Positions 27,952 to 36,353 of a stretch of 64,000 bases of DNA are shown piece by piece. The first letter of the stretch is position 1, and each line of letters opens with the position of its first letter. Below the pieces are notes generated by a model. It searched no databases, had not been told where the DNA came from, and saw only the letters and a program-made list of their open reading frames with translations. Position numbers and translations under genes: made by a program. The stretch is from an uncultured Ruminiclostridium sp. (lineage in GTDB: Bacteria > Bacillota > Clostridia > Oscillospirales > Acutalibacteraceae): the NCBI GenBank assembly GCA_902490005.1, contig CABUCM010000011.1:4602-68601 (forward strand). Direction: 5' to 3'.

Positions 27952-28710
27952 TTAAATTTGCCCATCCGCGTTTTTCAGTCCAATAACACATTTGTTTTTC
28001 GCCTGAAAAACCAGCTCCAGCTCCCTTTTTGTCAGTTCCCTGCATTCCCCCTCCTTTAAAGTCTTGTCCAACTCCAAGCTTCCTATTCTCACCCGTTTCA
28101 GACAAAGCACCCTTCTTCCCACCGCCAAAAACATTTTTTTAACCTGGTGGTATTTTCCTTCCCTGATTTCCACCAGGGCCTTAAAGGAAGAGCCGCCGCC
28201 GGCTGCGGTAAGCTTTGCCGGCAGGCATACGGTGCCGTCTTCCAGCACCACCCCCGCTTCAAATTTTTCTATCTCGGACGTTCCAACCGGCCCGTCCACC
28301 GTGGCCTCGTAAAGCTTATACACATGCTTTTTCGGCGACAGCATCCGGTGGGCGAAGTCCCCGTCGTCCGTCAAAATCAAAAGTCCGGTGGTGTCCCGGT
28401 CCAGTCTTCCCGCCGGGAATAAGTCCCGGCGGAAAAGGGCCTCGGGGACCAAATCCACCACTGTTTTTTCTCTGGAATCCCTGCTGGCGGAAACCACCCC
28501 AGCGGGCTTATTCATCATCAAATATAGATGCCGCTGAAACCGAAGAGGCTTTCCCGCCACGGAAATGGCATCCCGCTCCGGATCGGCCTTTTCCTCCGGG
28601 CGCGAAACGGCGGCGCCGTTCACCTCAACCAATCCCCGGCGGATCAGAAGCCCCGCCTCTTTTCGGCTTCCAACGCCTTGGGAAGCCAATATTTTATCCA
28701 ACCGCTCCAT
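27952..28710 (-). CDS. RsuA/RluB-family rRNA pseudouridine synthase
   Basis: Converts a uridine in rRNA to pseudouridine. The 252-residue protein has an N-terminal S4 RNA-binding domain (residues 1-60, ERLDKILASQGVGSRKEA) and a catalytic domain with FPAGRLDRDTTGLLILTDDG, in which the aspartate after GRL is the nucleophile. GKYHQVKKMF is the later conserved strand. Start codons at 28722 and 28710 are both possible; the latter gives the conserved N-terminus. Whether it acts on 16S U516 or on a 23S site cannot be told. Confidence 0.93.
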   Translation of the reverse strand: MERLDKILASQGVGSRKEAGLLIRRGLVEVNGAAVSRPEEKADPERDAISVAGKPLRFQRHLYLMMNKPAGVVSASRDSREKTVVDLVPEALFRRDLFPAGRLDRDTTGLLILTDDGDFAHRMLSPKKHVYKLYEATVDGPVGTSEIEKFEAGVVLEDGTVCLPAKLTAAGGGSSFKALVEIREGKYHQVKKMFLAVGRRVLCLKRVRIGSLELDKTLKEGECRELTKRELELVFQAKNKCVIGLKNADGQI

Positions 28711-28723
28711 GAACATCCCCATT

Positions 28724-28825
28724 TCAGCCCTTTTGCCCGGCCGCGGCGCCTTCTTCCGCCGGGCAGGAATAAAACAAGCCGTTCTTCCCTGGCGGCAAAT
28801 ACGCCGCCGCTGGTTTTTTATCCAT
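28724..28825 (-). CDS. Possible 33-codon upstream frame before the pseudouridine synthase
   Basis: An ATG frame of 33 codons begins about seven bases after the predicted transcription start and ends with TGA two bases before the ATGGGG at 28722. It has no ribosome-binding site, so it would need leaderless translation. It spans a GGCGGC/GCCGCC hairpin. It may simply be a chance frame in a GC-rich leader. Confidence 0.2.
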   Translation of the reverse strand: MDKKPAAAYLPPGKNGLFYSCPAEEGAAAGQKG

Positions 28826-28838
28826 ATGATTTAATATA

Positions 28839-28866
28839 AGTATACCACACGCAAGAGGCTTTTCAA
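28839..28866 (-). promoter_or_regulatory. Promoter of the pseudouridine synthase
   Basis: Minus strand TTGAAA (28861-28866), 16 bases, TATACT (28839-28844). It overlaps the end of the upstream DUF4830 gene region. Confidence 0.6.
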
Positions 28867-28874
28867 GTTAAAAT

Positions 28875-29576
28875 TTAATCCACAGGCGCGTTGGGCATCT
28901 CCGGGTCTGGAGCCAACGTTTCCCGTTCCGTGCTGCTTTCCACCGGGAACTTGGGTTCCTCGGAGGAAGCGGACGGCGCTTCCTGCCCCGCCTGCTGGCT
29001 CTCGCTCATGGATGGCTCTCCCGCTTCCCCGCCGGAGGCCTCCTGAGAGGAATTTTCTCCCTGTCCCGGGGACACCTGTGTCAGGGCCGCGGAATCGTTG
29101 GGGTTCACAAAGCCGTGGATAAAACCATTCAGTTCCACAGAACAAATATCCCCGCCGATGACCCTGCCGTCTAAAATCAACAGGTTCGCCACCACGCCGG
29201 AATCCTGCCCTGGGTAATTGGTCACCTCATAGGTATACCGCTGGCAGGTAGCTCCCGCGTATTTTAAAAGGTCCAAACCCTGTTCCTTTTGAATCTGGTT
29301 GTATTTTTCATATGTGTCGTTGAACGAAGAGGGCAGAATCACCGCCACCTGTTCCATGGGCGTTTCCGTCACTTCCCATCCGAACTGCTGCAAAAAAGCG
29401 ATCCGCTGGGCGGCGTCCTCCGCCGTCAGGCTGTATTCCCCGGTCTGTCCTACCGCTTTTGCTTCATCGGAGCCGCCCCGCAGCAGAAAGAACAGCGCGC
29501 CGGCCAAAATCACCAAAACAGCCGCCAAAACGATCACTATTTTCTTTTTCGACGCCTTCATGGACACAACAAACAT
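28875..29576 (-). CDS. Membrane-anchored DUF4830 protein
   Basis: A 233-residue protein. A Lys-rich start and one hydrophobic segment (about 12-33) anchor an extracytoplasmic DUF4830-like domain (about 50-165): TAEDAAQRIAFLQQFGWEV, ILPSSFNDTYEKYNQIQKEQ, and a VIGGDICSVELNGFI end. A Ser/Glu/Pro-rich disordered tail follows (about 175-233). The start at 29576 is supported by GGGGGG six bases upstream. DUF4830 has no known function; it is common in Clostridia. Confidence 0.8.
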   Translation of the reverse strand: MFVVSMKASKKKIVIVLAAVLVILAGALFFLLRGGSDEAKAVGQTGEYSLTAEDAAQRIAFLQQFGWEVTETPMEQVAVILPSSFNDTYEKYNQIQKEQGLDLLKYAGATCQRYTYEVTNYPGQDSGVVANLLILDGRVIGGDICSVELNGFIHGFVNPNDSAALTQVSPGQGENSSQEASGGEAGEPSMSESQQAGQEAPSASSEEPKFPVESSTERETLAPDPEMPNAPVD

Positions 29577-29644
29577 TACAAGCCCCCCTTTTTGGTATTG
29601 TATCTATATGAAAGGATAGGGCCTGTTTAGAACTGAACTATAAG

Positions 29645-29706
29645 GAAAAAGAGGCCAGCGGGAAGAAAACCTATTTCGGTTTTCTCACAGCCGCTTTCCT
29701 CTTCTT
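29645..29706 (-). terminator. Terminator of the EF-G-like gene
   Basis: A long imperfect hairpin: outer arms GAGG/CCTC, then AGCGG/CCGCT-type pairs and an inner GAAAACC/GGTTTTC stem, with TTTTTCC after it on the minus strand. Confidence 0.75.
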
Positions 29707-29747
29707 CCTAATGTATGATTTTCAGTTTCCTTGTAAGCTAAGTGTTA

Positions 29748-31829
29748 TTATTCACCGGCGCCGTCCTGGGCGGCTTTGGCCTCCTCAATGACCTTTTGGG
29801 CCACCTGGGCCGGGGCGTCCTCATAGCGGGCGAACTCAAAGGTAAAGGTCCCTCTGCCCTGGGTGCATTGGCGGATAAAGGTGGCGAAATCATCCATTTC
29901 CGCCATTGGGACGTCGGCTTCCACAACCTGCATGCCGTCCTCGCCCGGGTTCATGCCCAGCACGCGGCCCCGGCGCTTATTGATCTCGCCCATAACGTCG
30001 CCCATGTTGGCGTCCGGTACGCAGGCCTTCAAATTGCCGATGGGCTCCAGCAAAGTGGGAGCCGCCTGGGGAATCCCGTTTTTATAGGCGATGGTCGCCG
30101 CCATTTTAAAGGCCATTTCAGAGGAGTCCACCGGGTGGTAGGAGCCGTCGTACAAAGTAGCCTTCAGGCCCACCATGGGGTAGCCCGCCAAAGTGCCCTT
30201 TTGGATACAATCCCGCAGGCCCTTTTCCACCGCCGGGAAGTAGCCCTTGGGCACCGCGCCGCCCACTACCCGCTCGGCAAATTCCAAAGAATCGCTGTCG
30301 CAGGGCTCAAATTCGATCCACACATCGCCGAACTGGCCGTGGCCGCCGGTTTGCTTTTTATGCCGGCCCTGGACGGAAACCTTTTTCCGGATGGTTTCCC
30401 GGTAAGCGATCTTGGGCTTTTTCAGCGTCACTTCCACGCCGAACTTGCTCTTCAATTTGGAAACCACCACATCCAGGTGCTGCTCGCCCATGCCGGAAAT
30501 AATCATCTCGTGGGTTTCCTGGTTATTTTTGAAATGGATGGTGGGATCCTCCTCGCACAGGCGCATTACGCCTTGCGCGACCTTATCCTCCTCGCCCTTC
30601 TTTTTAGGATAAATCGCCATGGAAAGGCTGGGATTGGGGTATTCCACCCCGTCCAGGGTGACCTTGCGCACAGGAGAGCACAGGGTGTCGCCGGTATTGG
30701 TGCTTTGCAGCTTGGGCGCCGCGCCGATATCCCCGGCTGGAATATAGGCGGCGTCCTCCTGTTTTTTACCTCTGACGGTGATAACCTTGGAAATTCTTTC
30801 CTGGTTGCCGGTGCGCATATTCACCAGCGGGGTTTCAGGAGAAACCTTGCCGGAAATCACCTTAAAATAAGAAAGCTTGCCCACAAAGGGGTCCGCGATG
30901 GTTTTAAAGACGATTGCCGCGGGAGCGCCGTCCTCGTTGACGGAAAGCTCCACCATATTGCCGTCGGGGTCCAGGCCGATCTCGTCGCTCTTTTCTGCGG
31001 CGGAGGGCGCCAGCCACACCAGGCCGTTCAGCAGCTGGTCAATGCCGAAGGTATTGATGGCGTCGCCGCAGAATACGGGGCTGATGGCGCCGCTTTTCAC
31101 ACCCTGGCTCACGCCGACGATGACTTCCTCCGGGGTAAATGCCTCGCCGGAGAAGTATTTTTCAAACATTTCGTCGCTGGTTTCCGCAACCGCTTCATAA
31201 ATCGCGGTGCGCAGGCCCTCTAGGCGGTCGCCCATATCGGGCATGGGAACCTCGGACACCTTGCCGTCGGGGGCGTAGGCATAGGCCTTATACTCCAGCA
31301 GGTTGACGTAGCAGTTTGCCTGACCGTCTACAATGAACGGAACCACCACCGGGCAGACGGAAGGGCCGAAGGATGCCTTCAGCGTTTCAAACACACGGTA
31401 GAACCGGGCGCTTTCATCGCACAAGCCGTTGACAAAGAACACCTTGGAAAGGCCGCGGCTGTCCGCTGCCTTCACCGCTTTTTCGGTGCCTACGGAAATC
31501 CCGTTTTTGCCGGATACCGCGATCATTACCGTATCCGCCGCCCGCACGCCTTCCCACAGGCCGCCCTCAAAGTCGAATAGGCCGGGGGTATCGATAAAGT
31601 TCAGCTTTTTGTTTTTCCACTCCACCGGGGCCACCGCGGCGGAAACAGAGGCTTTGCGCTTGATCTCCTCCGGGTCGAAATCGCTAATCGTATTTCCGTC
31701 GGCAATCTTACCCAATCTATCGGAAGCACCGGAAAGATACAGCATCGATTCAATAATAGAGGTCTTACCCGCCCCGCCATGGCCCGCCAGGGCGATATTC
31801 AGAATATTTTTTGCGTTGTACTGTTTCAC
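29748..31829 (-). CDS. Divergent EF-G-like translational GTPase
   Basis: Homologue of elongation factor G, 693 residues, of the class that replaces the AHIDAGKTT P-loop by GHGGAGKTS. G3 is FIDTPGLFDF. The G4 box, NKMD in EF-G, reads VNGLCDE and lacks the lysine, so GTP binding may be altered. Domains II to V follow, with GMGEQHLDVVVSKLK in domain III, GRHKKQTGGHGQFGDV in domain IV and LEPIGNLKACVPD in domain V. GTG at 31829 after AAAGGGG gives the family start; an ATG at 31877 would add 16 unrelated residues. The cellular role is not established; it is not the main EF-G. Confidence 0.88.
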   Translation of the reverse strand: MKQYNAKNILNIALAGHGGAGKTSIIESMLYLSGASDRLGKIADGNTISDFDPEEIKRKASVSAAVAPVEWKNKKLNFIDTPGLFDFEGGLWEGVRAADTVMIAVSGKNGISVGTEKAVKAADSRGLSKVFFVNGLCDESARFYRVFETLKASFGPSVCPVVVPFIVDGQANCYVNLLEYKAYAYAPDGKVSEVPMPDMGDRLEGLRTAIYEAVAETSDEMFEKYFSGEAFTPEEVIVGVSQGVKSGAISPVFCGDAINTFGIDQLLNGLVWLAPSAAEKSDEIGLDPDGNMVELSVNEDGAPAAIVFKTIADPFVGKLSYFKVISGKVSPETPLVNMRTGNQERISKVITVRGKKQEDAAYIPAGDIGAAPKLQSTNTGDTLCSPVRKVTLDGVEYPNPSLSMAIYPKKKGEEDKVAQGVMRLCEEDPTIHFKNNQETHEMIISGMGEQHLDVVVSKLKSKFGVEVTLKKPKIAYRETIRKKVSVQGRHKKQTGGHGQFGDVWIEFEPCDSDSLEFAERVVGGAVPKGYFPAVEKGLRDCIQKGTLAGYPMVGLKATLYDGSYHPVDSSEMAFKMAATIAYKNGIPQAAPTLLEPIGNLKACVPDANMGDVMGEINKRRGRVLGMNPGEDGMQVVEADVPMAEMDDFATFIRQCTQGRGTFTFEFARYEDAPAQVAQKVIEEAKAAQDGAGE

Positions 31830-31893
31830 GTGTTGTGAACCCCTTTCTTGACTCAGGGCATTTTTAACAATCCCCAAGATAATTTACTTTTCA

Positions 31894-31922
31894 ATTATAT
31901 CTTATATGCACATGGATTTCAA
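31894..31922 (-). promoter_or_regulatory. Promoter of the EF-G-like gene
   Basis: Minus strand TTGAAA (31917-31922), 17 bases, TATAAT (31894-31899). Confidence 0.75.
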
Positions 31923-31943
31923 TATCCAACCAGAGATTTTCAC

Positions 31944-31982
31944 AAAAAAAGTCTGCCGTAATGCAAAAACATTAGGCAGACT
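31944..31982 (-). terminator. Terminator of the rlmB - pseudo-ATPase - SLOG operon
   Basis: AGTCTGCC..AATG with CATT.GGCAGACT, an A-rich loop, and seven T on the minus strand. Confidence 0.9.
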
Positions 31983-31993
31983 TTGTATATATT

Positions 31994-32494
31994 CTATAAA
32001 AATTCGACCCTTTTCACGGTTAAGCCCATCTTTTCAGCATAGTGAACGGTGCTCTGAGTCCCTCCGGTTTTCCCGTGATAGCAGCAGATCACCAGGGATG
32101 AACGGTCCACCATATAGCGGTTTCGCCGCTGGTAGCACCCGGGAGTATATTTCGGCTGAAGGGTAATGACGTCGTCGCAGCGTTCCAGCAAATTAAAATA
32201 TTTCTCCCGCCAAAATTCGCTCCAGGCGTTGGCCTGCTCCTCAAAGGGCAAAACCGCGATCAGCCGGAGATCCGGGAATTCGTCCTTCATACCCAGCACC
32301 GTTTCACCGGCTAGAATATCAAAGCCGGTACAGCCGCCGGTATAAAAAATCCGGTAGTCTTCCTCCGCGGCCTCCCGGACCGCCCCGGACAGCCGCTCCA
32401 GAAAGCTTTGATATTCCTCATTGCCGTCGCTTACCGAAAAAGGCAGCTTCTCCGCCCGGGAGCCGGAAAAGCACACGGCGTCCTCTATCTGCAT
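31994..32494 (-). CDS. SLOG-superfamily protein (DUF1273/YpsA-like)
   Basis: A 166-residue Rossmann-like protein of the SLOG superfamily, members of which bind nucleotide-derived ligands. Visible motifs: CFSGSRAEKLPF near residue 8, YTGGCTGFDILAGE near 50, and KYTPGCYQRRNRYMVDRSS followed by GGTQSTVHYA near 120-150, all typical of DUF1273. ATG at 32494 with AGGTG eight bases upstream is preferred to upstream in-frame starts, which run into the preceding gene. It begins 11 bases after the degenerate P-type ATPase gene and is surely cotranscribed with it. Confidence 0.88.
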   Translation of the reverse strand: MQIEDAVCFSGSRAEKLPFSVSDGNEEYQSFLERLSGAVREAAEEDYRIFYTGGCTGFDILAGETVLGMKDEFPDLRLIAVLPFEEQANAWSEFWREKYFNLLERCDDVITLQPKYTPGCYQRRNRYMVDRSSLVICCYHGKTGGTQSTVHYAEKMGLTVKRVEFL

Positions 32495-32505
32495 TTCACT
32501 CACAC

Positions 32506-35500
32506 CTACGGCTTTCTGATCACGGATACCAGCAGGGTAACCACGACCCAAAAAATACTATACAGGGTAATTTCCAGCGCGCCGATTTGGGCTACGCCGG
32601 ATATCACTGTTAAAAAGGCCACCATCAAAAAGCTGAGGAGCACAGTGAGCCTTTGCAGCACCAGGGCGGCGGTCATATTTCCCCGCACCCGGACGCAGGC
32701 CGCCAGCACCCTGGCCAGCACGTTGACCCGGCCCTTAGTGGCCAAATACGCCCGGGTAGACGCTTCCTGCTCGCCTTCCAGTTCCTTGAACCGCTTGGCG
32801 TATTCGCCCCCCAGCACTTTAACGGAACGGAAGAACAGGCCAAACCGGTCGCTGACCAGCTTCGCGGTCACATTAGGGTCTGTGGTGGAGACCAGGAACG
32901 CCACGCCGTTATCCTCCAGGCGCTGAAGCTCCTGCTTCATGGTGGGGCTGAAATCATAATTGGTGACGAGCATTGCCACCAGCTCTCCCGCCGAAGCGAT
33001 ATAGGTCACCTGGCGGCCGTTTTGGGTGTGCTCCAGCTCCACTGAACGGTCCGGCGGGGCGACGCCGTGGTTTTCCAGCAGGCTGCGGTTGCCTACCAGA
33101 ACCCGCTTGCCCCGTACCCAGCCCATCAGGCCCCGTTCGTCCTCATAGGAGAGGCTGTCCACCGGGGGAAGCTGGCGCTCCTCGCTGACAATCTGCTCGA
33201 ACACATGGTAGAGAGGCGAATCCACCGCTTTGAGCATGGCCGCCGCTTCCAGCAAAGCTTTGTCCAGCAGCCTGGTTTCAAAGGCTTTTACCTCATGAAG
33301 CACCACCGCGTTCCTGGGGAACAGGGTGTTACAGTCCAGCACCACCACGTTGGTATCGGCAAACTGGCGGATTCCCGGATACCCCACCACCATGGCGTCC
33401 AGCTTGGAAATCTTTTTGCAAAGCCGGAACACTGGAAAATTCATGGCCAGCATGGTACACATAGGCACGCACACGCACAGGCTTAAGGCAAACGCGGACA
33501 CCGACGCGTACAAATCCTTGGTGAGGATGAAGCTGACAACTCCCAAAACCAGGGATAAGCCCGCGCTCAGGAAAGAAATCTTCCCGGCAAACTTTTCGCT
33601 GGGGTCCGGCTCATAGGAGAGCTGGAGGAAATTGCTCAAAAAGCCCGTCTTTTTCTGATAAGCGATAATAGGCTCCCCGGCCCCCATGCCCCGGCACATT
33701 TCCACAGCGGATTCCCGGTCGTTATAAATTTTCGCCGCGTATTTTTCATCCGGCGAACAAATAAATTTAAAATTTAGGTGAACCCTGCGGACAATCATCA
33801 GCTTGCCCCAGGCGTTCAATAACAGGGCCAGCACCGCCAGGTTGGCGTAAAGGCTTAGGTCCGTATTGGTAAACCTTCCGGCTGAAAAAAAGCCGATGAT
33901 AATTTGGAGGGCCGCCGCGGTCCAGGCGAAAGCCACCGGCGCATCGGAATTACCCTTCAGCCTGGGCACGGACAAAAAGCCGTTTTTCAGCGTCGTCAGG
34001 CTTACCGCCCCGGCAACCGCCAGCAAAGCCAGGGACACGCCTAGATAAAGGTAGCTGTTGGTGATAAACACATCCGGCACATCGGGAAGGTTCAGCCTGG
34101 CCATGACCGTAACCACGACGCTGAGAATCATGAGCCCCGCTAAAACCACCGTGCGGATCAAGAGATTCTTCATATTTTTGAAAATCTCTTTTTTAATGGC
34201 AAAGGCGTCCGACGGCTCGGCATAATCCTCTACGATCTCCACCGGCTGGGGCTGAGGCATTACATCCTCAGGGTCTTCTTCCTCCTGAGAAGAAAAAATC
34301 GCGAAACGCCTTTTTGGCGCCTTTTCTTTGGGCCGTTTTTTTTTAACCGGCTCTAAGGGCTCCTTTTCCTCCCGTTCCAGCAGCCGCTTTCTCTCCTCCT
34401 GCTCCTTCTTTTGGAGCGCCTGGCGGGACATGGCGCACTCCGCCCTCAGATTCTCTCCGAATTTTCCCGCCGCCGTGTTGACCACGGCCAATTCAGGCGC
34501 GTAATGGAACAGCCTTGTATTTTCATGATGCCGGATCTTTTTTCCGGCCTGCAAATCCGCTAGGTTAATGGTCACCGCCTGTACGGCGGTTTTCCCCGCT
34601 ATTTCCTCCTTGGCGGAAGGAACCGCCTTAGACGTTTTTACACTTTGTTTCTGGCTTTCCGCCACCACAGTCACCTGGGCGGCCGTCTGGTTTTCCTCCT
34701 GAAGCAGCGCCGCCAGGGGCATACCGCTTAAATCGATGGCCGGAAGGTCCCTGCGCTCGCAGTACATCTTAGCGGCCTCTTTGGCGGTGAGGGTTCTGCC
34801 CGCCTTGGGATCCACCCGGATCACCCGGCTTTTCTGGGCAGAGGCAGGCTTCACTTTGCCGAAAGCCTTTTCATAGCGGCTCACCTGTTTTTCCCTGCTT
34901 GCCGCTGCCGGCGCTTCCGGTTCTGACGGTTCTTCCGTGCCCCCGGTTAGACTGTCCGCCGGTTCATCCAAAACCGGGGCCCCAGCCTCGTTTCCGGCGG
35001 CTGCTTCCGCTTCTTCAGAAATTTTCTCAGGCGCTTCCGGGCTTTCGCCAGCTTCCTGCACTTCGTCCTTTGGCAAAGCGGGAAGCTCTCCGGCTTCAGG
35101 TTCTTCCTTATCAGAAGGTTCCCCTTCTTTGGACCACGCTTTTTCCTTTTCTGAAGCCGCCGGTTCCTCCTGGATGTTTTCCTCTGTTTCTTCCAGTTCC
35201 CGCCCCGCGGTTTCCTCTGGCGCTATCTCCTCCGGCTGGGGGACCCGGGGGTCCTGTTCCGGTTTGGAAACCGTTTCTTTTTCTTTCGGCTTGTCCGCCT
35301 TTTCGGTAATATTTTCCTCTTCGTCATCCCAGAAAAACAGCTCTGGGCGAATGGAGAAATCTTCTTTCTCCTCTTCCGGCAGATCTTCCGCCGCCGCGGT
35401 TTCTTCCTGGGGAATCGCCGCTTCCTCTTCCCAATCGTCCTCCGCGAAAGGATCTTCCCCCTGCTGGGCTTCCGGCATCGTCACCAGATTTTTGAAAAAC

Positions 35501-36327
35501 GCCTTCAGCTTCTGTCCGAAGCTGGCTTTTGGTTGTGTATCCTCTAGATCCTCCTCGTACTCTTCCGGGCCGCTGTAGATTTCTTCTTCCACTTCGCCGG
35601 CCTCCTGGGGAAAAGGCGCTTCATCCGTTTCCTGGAGAACGCCGTCTTCCGCGGCGTTCTCCTTTTGAGGAACCGGAGCGGGATCCTCCGTCCGCTGGGG
35701 AATCAGTTCCACCGGACGGACCACTTCCGTCTTTTCTCCGGTCACCTCGCTGATAATCCTAGCAATCTCTCGGGTACCGTATTGGGGATCATCCATCCTA
35801 TCGTTATCTTTGGCGTTTTTAATCCTTTCAAACGCCTCGGAAAATTCCTCTTTTTTCGGTGTCCAGGTTTGGGCCTTCGGCGCCTCAGCGGGCTCATTGG
35901 GCCTGCCGATTTTGTTGGAACGGCCCAAAGCCTCCAAAATGCCGTTGACCTCTTGGGTCACGCCGATGGGTTTTAACTCCTCAGGCGCTTCCTTTTCTTT
36001 CGCCGCCCCATTGGATTCCTGAGGTTTATGCTGCTGGGCGATGGGCCCTCTCCCATTCTTCAGCGCGTCTAAAATACCACTGATTTCCTGGGTCATCCCC
36101 ATCTCCTGCCCGCCGGCCTCTTGTTCTCGCCCGCCCTTGCCATCGGAGAAAAAGAAGCTGGAATTGGCACCGTGGATGCCGCTTTGCTCTTCTTCCCCTG
36201 TGGGCCCCTTTAATTTGATATCGCCGTATTTCAGCATCAGCTCGTCCGGCTCGTCGTCCAGGCTCACCTTTTTAAACTTTCCAGTAAAGGATTGCAGAAA
36301 GCCCTGCTTGTCCTCTTTTTCTTTCAT
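32506..36327 (-). CDS. Large membrane protein: disordered acidic N-terminus plus degenerate P-type ATPase
   Basis: A 1273-residue protein. Residues 1 to about 690 are low-complexity, rich in Glu, Pro, Ala and Lys, and carry three copies of a TQEIxGILxAL-like motif (78-89, 123-134, 184-195). Then come six membrane segments (about 700-970), a cytoplasmic region and two final segments (about 1220-1273), the topology of P1B-type ATPases. Catalytic motifs are degenerate. CPC in the sixth segment reads CVPMC (953-957), DKTGT reads DCNTL (Asp998, codon 33334-33336), TGD reads STTD, and GDGxND is missing. The nucleotide-domain stretch RGKRVLVGNRSLLENHGV is still recognisable. ATG at 36327 follows AGGTGA. 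Probably a pseudoenzyme or scaffold. Lies between rlmB and the SLOG gene. Confidence 0.8.
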   Translation of the reverse strand: MKEKEDKQGFLQSFTGKFKKVSLDDEPDELMLKYGDIKLKGPTGEEEQSGIHGANSSFFFSDGKGGREQEAGGQEMGMTQEISGILDALKNGRGPIAQQHKPQESNGAAKEKEAPEELKPIGVTQEVNGILEALGRSNKIGRPNEPAEAPKAQTWTPKKEEFSEAFERIKNAKDNDRMDDPQYGTREIARIISEVTGEKTEVVRPVELIPQRTEDPAPVPQKENAAEDGVLQETDEAPFPQEAGEVEEEIYSGPEEYEEDLEDTQPKASFGQKLKAFFKNLVTMPEAQQGEDPFAEDDWEEEAAIPQEETAAAEDLPEEEKEDFSIRPELFFWDDEEENITEKADKPKEKETVSKPEQDPRVPQPEEIAPEETAGRELEETEENIQEEPAASEKEKAWSKEGEPSDKEEPEAGELPALPKDEVQEAGESPEAPEKISEEAEAAAGNEAGAPVLDEPADSLTGGTEEPSEPEAPAAASREKQVSRYEKAFGKVKPASAQKSRVIRVDPKAGRTLTAKEAAKMYCERRDLPAIDLSGMPLAALLQEENQTAAQVTVVAESQKQSVKTSKAVPSAKEEIAGKTAVQAVTINLADLQAGKKIRHHENTRLFHYAPELAVVNTAAGKFGENLRAECAMSRQALQKKEQEERKRLLEREEKEPLEPVKKKRPKEKAPKRRFAIFSSQEEEDPEDVMPQPQPVEIVEDYAEPSDAFAIKKEIFKNMKNLLIRTVVLAGLMILSVVVTVMARLNLPDVPDVFITNSYLYLGVSLALLAVAGAVSLTTLKNGFLSVPRLKGNSDAPVAFAWTAAALQIIIGFFSAGRFTNTDLSLYANLAVLALLLNAWGKLMIVRRVHLNFKFICSPDEKYAAKIYNDRESAVEMCRGMGAGEPIIAYQKKTGFLSNFLQLSYEPDPSEKFAGKISFLSAGLSLVLGVVSFILTKDLYASVSAFALSLCVCVPMCTMLAMNFPVFRLCKKISKLDAMVVGYPGIRQFADTNVVVLDCNTLFPRNAVVLHEVKAFETRLLDKALLEAAAMLKAVDSPLYHVFEQIVSEERQLPPVDSLSYEDERGLMGWVRGKRVLVGNRSLLENHGVAPPDRSVELEHTQNGRQVTYIASAGELVAMLVTNYDFSPTMKQELQRLEDNGVAFLVSTTDPNVTAKLVSDRFGLFFRSVKVLGGEYAKRFKELEGEQEASTRAYLATKGRVNVLARVLAACVRVRGNMTAALVLQRLTVLLSFLMVAFLTVISGVAQIGALEITLYSIFWVVVTLLVSVIRKP

Positions 36328-36353
36328 CCCGCGCTCACCTACCATCCGCTGTC

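Noticed and set aside
28777..28820. Plus-strand terminator (GGCGGC/GCCGCC followed by T)
   Set aside because: No plus-strand gene ends there; the hairpin more likely belongs to the minus-strand leader of the pseudouridine synthase.
29742..31223. Plus-strand open frame opposite the EF-G-like gene
   Set aside because: Antisense shadow; the translation is His/Gly/Val-rich with no family signature.
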